DNA of 64,000 bases from Pelagimonas varians (GTDB taxonomy: Bacteria; Pseudomonadota; Alphaproteobacteria; Rhodobacterales; Rhodobacteraceae), in NCBI RefSeq assembly GCF_003208435.1, contig NZ_QKMF01000003.1, positions 1-64,000 on the forward strand, given 5' to 3'. Position 1 is the first letter of the stretch. Every line of letters begins with the position of its first letter. Position numbers and translations under genes: made by a program. Positions 26,769 to 34,719 of this stretch are shown here, one piece after another. A model generated the notes under the pieces. That model did not search any database. It was not told where the DNA came from and was given only the letters and a program-made list of their open reading frames with translations.

Positions 26769-27670
26769 AGTGCTGCCTCCTGAGCGGTATGGCTGCGGTC
26801 AAAGAAATCCAACAAGCGAGCAACAATCACGTCCGGTATCTCTTCTGCCATGTAATGCGAGGCATCAACTTCGTCGAACTCCAAGTTTTCCGCACGGCTT
26901 TTCCAAAGGGCTGCCGCATCGAAGCAGTGCCCTATGACACCCTGTTTTGCCCAAAGCGTCAACAGAGGCATCGTCAGTTTCGCACCTGCATCGGCATCAT
27001 CGTGGCGGATATCAATCGTGGCTGCTGCCCTGTAGTCTTCGCAACTCGCATGGATCACAGCAGGGTCCCGAAACGCCGACAAATACTCCGCCAATGCAGC
27101 TTGCGAAAACACATTGTCCCCACCCGCCTGATTGAAACATTTGAGCTTCCAGAAACTATCCGAATTCTCACCGATAATCGTCTCGGGGAGAGGATGTTTC
27201 TGGATCAGAAAATACCAGTGCCAATAAGCTTTGGCAAAATCATGCGATGTGTTGGCGTACATTTCACGCGTGGGCGCGATATCCAAAAGCACCATACCTT
27301 TAACGCGGCCCGCATGGTCCATCCCCAGACGGTGCGCCACGCGCGCGCCACGGTCATGCGCCCCAACCAAGAATTGATCATGGCCCAGCGACTGCATCAC
27401 CGCTACAATGTCATTGGCCATGGCACGTTTTGAATAGGGCGCATGTTCAGCGTCTGTGGCAGGTTTGCCAGACCGCCCATAGCCCCGCAAATCGGGGCAG
27501 ATCACGCGATAAGTTTCGGCAAGTTTCGGGGCCACCAGATGCCACATGGCCGACGTCTGGGGATATCCATGTATCAAAACCAACGGCTCAGCATTTTCAG
27601 GACCGCCTGACCGAACGAAGATATCAGTCCCGTCGCCCGGTAAAACCTGCTCTGTAAATCCTTCAAACAT
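26765..27670 (-). CDS. Alpha/beta hydrolase of the haloacetate (fluoroacetate) dehalogenase type
   Basis: The product has 301 residues. Known fluoroacetate dehalogenases use an Asp nucleophile, two arginines for the carboxylate, a His-Trp-Tyr halide pocket and a general-base His. The matching residues are all here: Asp106, Arg107 and Arg110 in AHDRGARVAHR, His151 and Trp152 in YWHWYFLIQ, Tyr213 in CEDYRAA, and His272 in SHYMAEE. HGYPQT (residues 34-39) forms the oxyanion region. The enzyme could thus release halide from a 2-haloacid to give the 2-hydroxyacid. It is the first gene of the operon with the LeuC/LeuD-like subunits. Confidence 0.85.
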   Translation of the reverse strand: MFEGFTEQVLPGDGTDIFVRSGGPENAEPLVLIHGYPQTSAMWHLVAPKLAETYRVICPDLRGYGRSGKPATDAEHAPYSKRAMANDIVAVMQSLGHDQFLVGAHDRGARVAHRLGMDHAGRVKGMVLLDIAPTREMYANTSHDFAKAYWHWYFLIQKHPLPETIIGENSDSFWKLKCFNQAGGDNVFSQAALAEYLSAFRDPAVIHASCEDYRAAATIDIRHDDADAGAKLTMPLLTLWAKQGVIGHCFDAAALWKSRAENLEFDEVDASHYMAEEIPDVIVARLLDFFDRSHTAQEAAL

Positions 27671-29007
27671 GTCTTACCCGCCTCTCATTCTACCAAGCCT
27701 AATGTTACAGAATAGGCCAACGAAATTGATCGTAAATACGGAACAGTGAAAATGAACAATGGGCAGGGTTTAGATGAAAACGAAGAACGTGCGTGTTGGC
27801 TGTTCAAGAACAACTTCAATAGTCTTGCAGCAGCACGGTTGGGTCTCACTCTGCGGACCCTAGTGCAACGCGCATCGACAGCTATTCTGTGGGGCGAAGC
27901 TGCTATTCATTGAACATGCATCATCCGTCAAACTGAGCTCAGCGCCGCCATAGAATGGCATGCAGCAATCACGACTGCTTTGATATGAGGAACGGCGTGC
28001 AAATTCGTAGTCTTGCGATAGATTTGCATCACTTTTTTCGGTGCATGGAATGGGTCCCGTAGCTGCTGGGTTCTAATCCAATCTGGATAGACTTCAGGCA
28101 TGACCGCTTTGTCTGTTGCGTGTGAGTTGATCATTTCCTACTCGCTGCGGCCAGTATGGATGACCGGTTTCTGTGCTGCATTGCAACAACGGAAACTGAG
28201 CAAATACAGCAATATTTGCGCTGCGCGCGCATACAGCACAAAAATCGAATTCACAGTCCGGGCTCGGAGCCGACATTGGCAGGTATTTTCGACGAAAATG
28301 GGTCGAGTGTCCGCTTTTTCAAAATCGTCGCTCGTAGTTTGCAAACGCAGCAAACGGTTCCTTACTGCCCTTGTTGCTTTTCTCTGCCCCACAGACAGAT
28401 AAAGCGGCCATTGATCTTCCAACCGTCAAGGTCGGCTTGGTCCGCGTTGCCGTCATCTAGCCGCCAGAAATGCTGCACCTATGCGCCAACGGCAGGTTTA
28501 GGAAAGCTGCAACGCGGCGTTTGATCACCCGGCCAACGGCAGGTGTGGGCCGTTCGCTCACTTGCGAAACTAGGTTTGGCCTGTCTTTGCAAAGGTCGTA
28601 TTCAGCGCTTTTCTGACTTTCAAATTACGCTGAAAGCGAGTGATTTCCGCCCCTGAACGCAGAACGCTATCCGAAATGTCAAGTATTCAGACTTGATCTT
28701 GGTCTCCCCGACGGCTGCTACAGGTCCGGTTTTACACACCGGGATACCCCCTGTGGGTCCCTCATTTGCGAACACAAGTCGGGCAAACGTCTGGAATGCT
28801 TAGTATCATTTTCAGAAATCCAACAAATCCAGCCTTTTTGAACCTAAAAAAAAAGACAGAGAGACCCTGTGTTCGTAAGGGGGGGGGTAGTAGATTCCTT
28901 GATCTATCCGGGTGGCGGATTCTGTGGATTTGGTTGGCGATCATGTCTCCTTCCTCTGATATGTTCCCGACACTGATGTGTTTTAAGTTTCAGTCTTCGG
29001 AGGAGCC
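27671..29007. other. 1.3 kb of decayed, apparently non-coding DNA
   Basis: Several short frames appear on both strands (for example 27928-28134 minus, 28156-28524 plus), but they overlap, lack good binding sites and encode nothing I recognise. The stretch about 28220-28560 shows the same degraded style as other gaps in the island. Near the 3' end are a run of nine A (about 28846-28854) and nine G (28879-28887). The last 100 bases must include the promoter of the next gene. Confidence 0.45.
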
Positions 29008-29829
29008 ATGTCGGAATTTGACAGAATATCAATCTTGAATGCTGCAAGGTGCCTTTTGGAGGATCGCAAATTTAAAAACGACGTTGTGTTGCCGCTCGCC
29101 AGTCGTGAGTACATCGAAGCCGTCGACGCATTGAACCCTTTACTTTTAGTGATCAGCAGAGGCGAGATTAATGCGAGGGGCAGGTTCGCCCGAGTGCGAG
29201 TGGATCATCCGATTTTCTATGAGGAACCAAATTCAAGCCAGCTTCGCCGACTGTCGCTAAAACTTAGGCAAAGTGACCAAATCATTCTGGGTAATGGAGC
29301 TGAACTGGAACCGTCCGATATCCCAAACGTTTCTTGGTGGCTTGAAGGTGTCGTCTGGGAGAAGTCGATCCTTTGGGTGTCTAACCCAGAGCACTTTGAT
29401 GAGGAGCGCCGGCGTCGCCTGAAGGTTGAGCAAACTGTGGAAACAGTTCCTGAACGTCCGGACGAATTCGAGGAGCTTACCTGCTTCGTAGATGTTACAC
29501 TTTCCTTGGATGATGTGATGCGCTGGGCCAAATCCCACGGCGTAAACAATTCCCCAAAAGTGGGCCACAACAAAGGCAAGGCTGGGGCTAAGCCATCGGA
29601 AGATTGGCCAAAGATCGAGAAGTTTCTTATGGATGAGATAGAAACCGGCACCACTTGGAAAAGTTGGAATGATGTCTGGTTCAAGCTTCAGGGTCTATTG
29701 AAAGATCCAGAAGCGTCAAACGGAAGTGCCCAGCCATATCAAAAGTTGACCAGACACTTAAAAGTACACAATTCAGATCTTCTGGAAATGCTCAAGCAAC
29801 GCATCGAAACCGTGAAGACGACGCTGTAG
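29008..29829 (+). CDS. Protein of unknown function beside the replication module
   Basis: The product has 273 residues, is soluble and has no signal peptide. GGAGG stands six bases before the ATG, a strong translation start. The N-terminal 130 residues look like a mixed alpha/beta domain; a short Lys/Gly-rich hinge (VGHNKGKAGAKPSED) leads to a helical C-terminal part that could bind DNA. I do not recognise a family. It lies just upstream of the primase gene with the palindromic sites between, so a regulatory or replication-accessory role is possible but unproven. Confidence 0.6.
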   Translation: MSEFDRISILNAARCLLEDRKFKNDVVLPLASREYIEAVDALNPLLLVISRGEINARGRFARVRVDHPIFYEEPNSSQLRRLSLKLRQSDQIILGNGAELEPSDIPNVSWWLEGVVWEKSILWVSNPEHFDEERRRRLKVEQTVETVPERPDEFEELTCFVDVTLSLDDVMRWAKSHGVNNSPKVGHNKGKAGAKPSEDWPKIEKFLMDEIETGTTWKSWNDVWFKLQGLLKDPEASNGSAQPYQKLTRHLKVHNSDLLEMLKQRIETVKTTL

Positions 29830-29865
29830 GCCACGCCAAGTGCGATAGGTAAGAATTTTTAATTC

Positions 29866-29903
29866 GTACTAGTACCAATTATTCCGTCAATTGATACTAG
29901 TAT
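29866..29903. promoter_or_regulatory. Pair of 10-base palindromes upstream of the primase gene
   Basis: GTACTAGTAC (29866-29875) and ATACTAGTAT (29894-29903) share the core TACTAGTA and have centres 28 bases apart. A partial third copy (TTAGTAC) follows about 20 bases later. Spacing near three helical turns suits a dimeric repressor or initiator bound to one face of the DNA. They lie 60-97 bases upstream of the primase start, in an AT-rich stretch. Confidence 0.6.
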
Positions 29904-29962
29904 ACTAAGTAAAAACAGTGGGTTAGTACGACTCCATCATAAACTTTCATATGGAGATAACC

Positions 29963-32900
29963 ATGAATTTTGCGTCTGATAACCACCCCTCTCTGAACGC
30001 GACACACAGTCTTTCAGCCGCGGAGCGTCACATGGACGACGATCTGCGTGTCACGCCAACAGCTCGATGGAATGACGCCACCATCTACGGCGACCTCAAC
30101 TCTGAAGAAGCCCAGAAAGTGCTAGCCAGCGAACTTATTTCCGGCTTTTCCGAGCGCGCACCAAAAGTCGCGGGTGACAAGTGGATTCAGAAAAAGTTCA
30201 ATGTTCGAGTCGTTCTTGAGGCGCTAACACGCCACCCTGTTCAAAAGAAAAAGGAAGGCACGGCACTGTTCTTTAACGAGACAGAGCTGACCGGCCGGGC
30301 CCGGACAATTGGCGGTGAACGGCAAGTCTTCACTTATCGAGGCAAGGCTAAGGCCAAATCGGTATCTGCATTCGTGGTGGACATTGACGGAACAGACTAT
30401 ATCGACCGGATCCGCGATACTGTCATCGAACTCGGTCTATTTGCCGTACTATACACGACCCATAGTCATGCAAAAAAATCGACCGAAAAAGGTGACTTCT
30501 TCCGCCTGATCATTCCACTGGAGCATCCGTTTCTGGTTGAGGAACACGGTGGAAACCCTAGGTTGGCAGCTTGGCATTGGTTGTCACGATACGTGGGTTT
30601 CTCGAAACTTCTGGGTATCATTGATCTCGATCTGAGCGCTGCGAAATTCGTGCAGATGATGTTCATGCCTCGCCGGGCTGACGAAGCCGCAAAATTCAAG
30701 CACTATGTCGTCGCAGGTCGGGCTCTGTCAGTCGATGAGATGCCGATCGAAAAAGATCTACCCAAGTATAAGGCTGTCAGGTCTGCTGGGCGCGCGCGTG
30801 AGCGCGAAAGCGCTGCCCAGCGCAAAGAGGCAACACTCAAGGACGGCTTCGATGTCCGTGATTGGTTCGACGATTGTGGGGAGGCGTTTGATCTCGAAAC
30901 GCTCCTCGACATGATTGGCTGGGACATCCGGAATGAATTTGCAGGAGATGGGATGACAATCATGTGTCCAAATCACCTGGAGCATACGGTTCCTGACGAT
31001 GGTTCTGACACCGGCTGCTGGTGCGCGCCCACTGACGGGGAGCAAAAGATACTCATTATGTGCCATCACGACCACTGCGGCGATCTTTGCACATGGGATT
31101 TTTTTCGTCTAATTGAAGAACGGATTGAAGATGGTGATGCGATCTTGCCTGACGAGTTCAAAACGCTCTCCGAACTCCTCAGTGACGAAATGTTTTACCC
31201 TGAAATCGACGGCAAGACGATCACGGTTACACCGGCTGACTACGGAGCGGTGATTGATGTTGCGGTCAGCTACCTTTCGTCGCCCAAAAAGGTTGAAGAT
31301 GCCTTCCAGAGCACGTCGGAAAACGAAAATGTCGGAGAAGTTGATTACGTTGCGTTGTTTGCGGGCGTTGCCCTTGCAGGCAACCGAAGTGCGGCCGTCG
31401 AACGACTACACTTGCTCCTCAAGGACAAAAAACGGTTCAACGCGAACGAGATCGCCAACCTCAAAAAGCGTGGTGCAGAACTGGCCGAGGGAAAGCGCCT
31501 AGAGTACGCCCATCAACGCGAAGCCGAAAACGCAAAAGTGTTAGAGGCAGCTTTAGAGGGCGACACCGACTTGGGTCACCCTTCTTGGGATATTGCCGAC
31601 CCATTGGGGGAGACGATGACGGAAGCCTCTGCAACGCTGAGCAAAAGATGGCGCGTTGTAAGCATTGGCGGAAAGTTCCGAGTTCTATGCGTTCCGGACC
31701 CAGACAACCTTGATCGACGCAAAGTGGCCATTGAGACCATGTCTAAAGCTGACTTCGAGGCCTTTCATGAAGACCGAAAGGTTCGTATGGGGAAGGAGTG
31801 GATGAATCCCGCAAAATCATTCGTGAAGAGTGCACGTAGGGTCTCCGCGCTTGAATTTGCGCCACCGCCGGTTCAGATTCACTCAAACGTTTTCAATCTC
31901 TATCGAGGGCGCCAAATTAGCCCCCGCGAAGGTTCCTGCGAGCACCTAAAAACGTTCATCAAGCACACCGTCTGTCGTGGTCGGGAAGAATTGTTTAGGT
32001 TTGTTTGGCTGTACCTTGCCCACCTCGTTCAGAGGCCTGGCGAAAAGCCTCAGACGGCGATTGTCCTTCGAGGCATGGGGGGGTGTGGCAAAAGCACGTT
32101 TGGGCTGATTTTGGAGCGTCTGGCAGCGCCCTACAGCCTAACGATTGCTGAAGAGGAACATGTAACAGGTCGCTTTGCGGGACAGCACCTTGCAACAAGT
32201 CTTGTTGCGGTTTGCACTGAGGCGCTCTTTGCGGGCGATCCAAAGGTCAATGGGAAGATCAAGAGCCTCGTGACGTCGGATACGATCCTGGCTGAACCGA
32301 AAGGCCTACCAGTGGTTCAGTTGCAATCATATACGCGTTTTTACTTCGATAGTAACAACGATCGCGTGGTTCCTATCGATGGCAACGGGTCAGAGCGGCG
32401 GTACTTGGTTATGGAAGTCAACGACGACCATATGAACGATAAACATTTCTTCGATCCAATCTACGATGAGCTGAACGGAGACGGCATGGCGGCACTCGCA
32501 TGGGAGCTGGAGATCTATGATCCAGCGAACGATGGGTTGCGGTGGCAGGACGTGCGGACAGCCCCAGACACGCCTGAACGTCGAAAGATGCGCTGGCACT
32601 CCATGCGACCTGTAGAGCGCGCTCTGATCCGCCTTATCGAGGATGGTGGCGTCACGATGAAAACCGAAAGTGGTCAAACCTTCCGGTATGAGTTCGAGGC
32701 AGGTCAGCCAATTCGTCTACCTCAAGCTGAGCTCCGGCGGTTTCTTGGTACTTCTATGAACCGGCATGAAGCAAAGGATGGGGACATCGAGAGCCTGATG
32801 AAGGATCTTTTCGGAGAGTCGGTTTCGGACAAGACGGGAACCGAACACCTAACGGTAAAGGTGTTGCGCGGAGCTATTAAGTGCTCCGAGTATATCCCCG

Positions 32901-33016
32901 GTGGCGCATCAGGCGACGACTGGAGCCAGATTGACCGCAAAGCGATCCGCTGTTTTGAGTTCCCGCCTGTGGATGTGCTGGGAGAAATAGCCGCCAAAAA
33001 GTATCAGCTCACTTAA
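29963..33016 (+). CDS. Primase/SF3-type helicase, phage- or satellite-like
   Basis: This 1017-residue replication protein probably primes and unwinds DNA. The N-terminal part resembles an archaeo-eukaryotic-type primase: VVDIDGTDY (DxD) at about residue 135, then TTHSHAKKS (sxH) and FFRLIIPLEHPF. A cysteine/histidine cluster (MCPNHLEH, CWC, IMCHHDHC) at about residues 330-375 could bind zinc. The helicase domain carries Walker A in RGMGGCGKSTFGL near residue 705, Walker B-like ATSLVAVCTEALFAG, and the DUF5906-type tail. GGAG at 29953-29956 favours ATG 29963 over 29951. With the integrase it forms an autonomous replication module. Confidence 0.85.
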   Translation: MNFASDNHPSLNATHSLSAAERHMDDDLRVTPTARWNDATIYGDLNSEEAQKVLASELISGFSERAPKVAGDKWIQKKFNVRVVLEALTRHPVQKKKEGTALFFNETELTGRARTIGGERQVFTYRGKAKAKSVSAFVVDIDGTDYIDRIRDTVIELGLFAVLYTTHSHAKKSTEKGDFFRLIIPLEHPFLVEEHGGNPRLAAWHWLSRYVGFSKLLGIIDLDLSAAKFVQMMFMPRRADEAAKFKHYVVAGRALSVDEMPIEKDLPKYKAVRSAGRARERESAAQRKEATLKDGFDVRDWFDDCGEAFDLETLLDMIGWDIRNEFAGDGMTIMCPNHLEHTVPDDGSDTGCWCAPTDGEQKILIMCHHDHCGDLCTWDFFRLIEERIEDGDAILPDEFKTLSELLSDEMFYPEIDGKTITVTPADYGAVIDVAVSYLSSPKKVEDAFQSTSENENVGEVDYVALFAGVALAGNRSAAVERLHLLLKDKKRFNANEIANLKKRGAELAEGKRLEYAHQREAENAKVLEAALEGDTDLGHPSWDIADPLGETMTEASATLSKRWRVVSIGGKFRVLCVPDPDNLDRRKVAIETMSKADFEAFHEDRKVRMGKEWMNPAKSFVKSARRVSALEFAPPPVQIHSNVFNLYRGRQISPREGSCEHLKTFIKHTVCRGREELFRFVWLYLAHLVQRPGEKPQTAIVLRGMGGCGKSTFGLILERLAAPYSLTIAEEEHVTGRFAGQHLATSLVAVCTEALFAGDPKVNGKIKSLVTSDTILAEPKGLPVVQLQSYTRFYFDSNNDRVVPIDGNGSERRYLVMEVNDDHMNDKHFFDPIYDELNGDGMAALAWELEIYDPANDGLRWQDVRTAPDTPERRKMRWHSMRPVERALIRLIEDGGVTMKTESGQTFRYEFEAGQPIRLPQAELRRFLGTSMNRHEAKDGDIESLMKDLFGESVSDKTGTEHLTVKVLRGAIKCSEYIPGGASGDDWSQIDRKAIRCFEFPPVDVLGEIAAKKYQLT

Positions 33017-33021
33017 AAAAA

Positions 33022-33049
33022 AGCGGCGTCCGCTGACGCGGGTGCCGCT
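33022..33049. terminator. Stem-loop between primase and Xis-like gene
   Basis: AGCGGCGTCCGC (33022-33033) pairs with GCGGGTGCCGCT (33038-33049) apart from two positions. A run of A precedes it, so on the minus strand this reads as a hairpin followed by a U tract, a proper intrinsic terminator for leftward transcripts. On the plus strand it would only be a hairpin. It may stop antisense transcription into the primase gene. Confidence 0.55.
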
Positions 33050-33073
33050 GACAAATAATTGTTGGAGAATAGA

Positions 33074-33310
33074 ATGATAGACCTAATTTCCGGAGAAGAT
33101 CTCGCGAAGCGTCTCCGTTTTGATGGAACCACCAGTGCCTTTCGAAAATTCTGCCATGACACTGGAATTCGGTCCGTGCCGGGGCGCAAGGATTGCTATG
33201 ATCCTGTTGCTGTGCGTAAGCGCCTCGATCTAGTTCAGGGGCTTGTCAGAGTTGACGCTGGAGGCAACGATGGCCTAATCGAACAAAGTAGGGCTCGACG
33301 CAGTGCCTAG
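33074..33310 (+). CDS. Small Xis-like DNA-binding protein (putative excisionase)
   Basis: The product has 78 residues. The fold appears to be a winged helix of the excisionase/AlpA kind: LISGEDLAKRLRFDGTTSAF as helix-turn-helix, then GRKDCYDPVAVRKRLDL as the wing and last helix. TTGGAG just upstream supports ATG 33074 over an earlier in-frame start. Its stop overlaps the integrase start by eight bases, so the two are coupled. Position and size suggest it sets the direction of recombination, but sequence identity to known Xis proteins is not claimed. Confidence 0.65.
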   Translation: MIDLISGEDLAKRLRFDGTTSAFRKFCHDTGIRSVPGRKDCYDPVAVRKRLDLVQGLVRVDAGGNDGLIEQSRARRSA

Positions 33311-34373
33311 AAAAACTAACCTCCCCGAAGAAGTACACCGGACTTCCGCTCGCTTGGCAGACGGCCGCCTCAAGTTCTATTTCAGTTTGCGTGGACGAAA
33401 AGGTACTGGGTTCTGGTGTGGATTCGAAAGATTGCCTCGGACCGCAGAGTTCTTCTCTGCCTACGCAGATGCCATGGCCAAAGCTAAACCGAAAGTGTCG
33501 ATTTTCACAACGTCAGATGTTGCCGCCGAATTCTTTGCAAGCGTGAACTTCAAAAAGAAAAAGCCACGCACGCAAGCCGACTACCGTCGATGGTTGAACC
33601 GGTTCACTGCAGAGTTTGGCCCTGACACAGTCAGGATGTGGGAAGTTCCAGCATCGCGACGAGAGGTTGAAAAGTGGCGTTCGAGGTGGATGGAGAGCCC
33701 AAAACAATATGATTACGCGGCCTCAGTCGTTTCACTGTTTCTAAACTGGGCCAAGAAGGAGGCCTACATAGACAGTCACTACTGCGAAGGTCTGGAGAAG
33801 CTTTATCAGGTAGATCGATCGGAAATCGTGTGGGCTCCTAATGACATTGGAGCTCTCGAAGAAGTCGCTCCCCTATGGGTCAAGCGTATTCTCATAGCCG
33901 CAACGGAAACAGGGCTGCGGGCAGGAGATCTTGTGAAGCTGAGTCGCAATCAGATCGAGCAAACTCCCTCGGGACGAAGGATTCGGGTGAAGACCAGTAA
34001 GCGCGGAATTCCTGCGTTCATACCGGTAACGGATCGGATGGGGCATTTGATTGACGATACTCCAAGTTCGCAACTCCTTATTTTGACAAACGCTACGAAC
34101 CTACCACTGACTCCTCATCGAGCGTCAGAAGGTCTCCGCCAGTGGCGTGACAAAGCTGGTCTGGGTCCGGAGAAAATTGGTTATGACCTGCGCCTTAATG
34201 ATGCGCGAGGCACAGCAGCAACACGTTTGTTGAGAGAAGGGCTTTCATTGGCTCAAATTGCTGCCTGTATGGGTTGGTCTCTTAGGACTGCTGCGGCTAT
34301 GATCGAGCGCTACGCAAAGGTTTCTCCGGAGGAGACCGACGAGGTTTTACACATCCTGCGAAGGCAAACGTAG
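33303..34373 (+). CDS. Tyrosine recombinase (site-specific integrase)
   Basis: The product has 356 residues. The core-binding region is near residues 60-160. The catalytic domain shows the first Arg in ATETGLRAGDLVKLS, the Lys in RVKTSKRGI, and the second Arg in RLNDARGTAATRLL. Trp in CMGWSLRTAA and the nucleophile Tyr in AMIERYAKV follow. The usual HxxR is NxxR here (His replaced by Asn), an oddity that may matter for activity. Translation starts at GTG 33303 within the Xis-like gene. The gene ends 76 bases before the attachment repeat in tRNA-Cys, as expected for the integrase of this island. Confidence 0.92.
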   Translation: MPRKTNLPEEVHRTSARLADGRLKFYFSLRGRKGTGFWCGFERLPRTAEFFSAYADAMAKAKPKVSIFTTSDVAAEFFASVNFKKKKPRTQADYRRWLNRFTAEFGPDTVRMWEVPASRREVEKWRSRWMESPKQYDYAASVVSLFLNWAKKEAYIDSHYCEGLEKLYQVDRSEIVWAPNDIGALEEVAPLWVKRILIAATETGLRAGDLVKLSRNQIEQTPSGRRIRVKTSKRGIPAFIPVTDRMGHLIDDTPSSQLLILTNATNLPLTPHRASEGLRQWRDKAGLGPEKIGYDLRLNDARGTAATRLLREGLSLAQIAACMGWSLRTAAAMIERYAKVSPEETDEVLHILRRQT

Positions 34374-34394
34374 AACGGTTCGTGAACTGTGAAT

Positions 34395-34415
34395 GTAAAA
34401 TGGAAAGTAAAATGG
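34395..34415 (+). repeat. Short direct repeats beside the attachment site (candidate arm sites)
   Basis: GTAAAATGG occurs at 34395-34403 and again at 34407-34415, 12 bases apart. A shortened form, GTAAATGG, is at 34456-34463 at the edge of the attachment repeat. On the far side, GTAAAATGA is at 657-665. Tyrosine integrases bind such arm-type repeats on both sides of the core. The role is inferred from position. Confidence 0.5.
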
Positions 34416-34417
34416 CT

Positions 34418-34439
34418 GGTCCGCGTGGCGGGCCTTTTA
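34418..34439 (+). terminator. Intrinsic terminator after the integrase
   Basis: GGTCCGC (34418-34424) pairs with GCGGGCC (34428-34434) around GTG, and TTTT follows. It ends the rightward primase-xis-integrase transcript before the tRNA-Cys gene. Confidence 0.8.
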
Positions 34440-34449
34440 ATTTAAGTGC

Positions 34450-34507
34450 TTGAAAGTAAATGGAGGCGAGTACCGGAATCGAACCGGTGTGGACGGATTT
34501 GCAATCC
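34450..34507 (-). repeat. Proximal attachment repeat within tRNA-Cys (attR-like)
   Basis: This copy is identical over 58 bases to 567-624. It covers the 3' part of tRNA-Cys through the anticodon loop plus 11 bases beyond the CCA end. Identity stops at 34508, so the crossover lies somewhere in this stretch. Confidence 0.88.
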
Positions 34508-34534
34508 GCTGCGTCACCACTCCGCCAACTCGCC
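34461..34534 (-). tRNA. tRNA-Cys (GCA)
   Basis: The gene has 74 nucleotides including an encoded CCA. The acceptor stem is GGCGAGT pairing with ACTCGCC, the discriminator base is U as usual for tRNA-Cys, and the anticodon stem-loop is around GGATTGCAAATCC with anticodon GCA. The T arm is CCGGTTCGATTCCGG. The 3' half is duplicated at 578-624, which marks this gene as the integration site of the island. The copy here is complete, so the host keeps a functional tRNA. Confidence 0.96.
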
Positions 34535-34719
34535 AGAGTGAAGGCCTGATTAGGGGCTTGAGCGGGGGGCGTCAAGCGCATATCCCTTCAAAAAGGACGT
34601 CATTGGAAAAATTTGGTCACGCTGACGCATATCGCCAGAATGAGCGATGTCGGTCATTGCCGCGACGGTATAGATGTGGCACAACTGACGGCAATAATCT
34701 GAACGGAAGAGTTTAGTTC

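Larger units (their letters stand above)
567..34507. mobile_element. Integrated genomic island in tRNA-Cys, about 33.9 kb
   Basis: The island is bounded by the perfect 58-base direct repeat (567-624 and 34450-34507). The right-hand copy is part of an intact tRNA-Cys and the left-hand copy is a tRNA fragment. The right end carries the integrase, a small Xis-like gene and a primase/helicase. Cargo is mixed: nuclease genes, exported proteins, hydrolases, an ABC transporter and a LeuCD-type enzyme. I see no relaxase, type IV secretion, capsid or terminase genes, so it is not obviously self-transmissible. It may be a composite built by successive insertions at the same tRNA. Confidence 0.8.

Noticed and set aside
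27928-28524. Several short frames on both strands in the 27.7-29.0 kb gap
   Set aside because: They overlap one another, have no good start signals and encode no recognisable domain.
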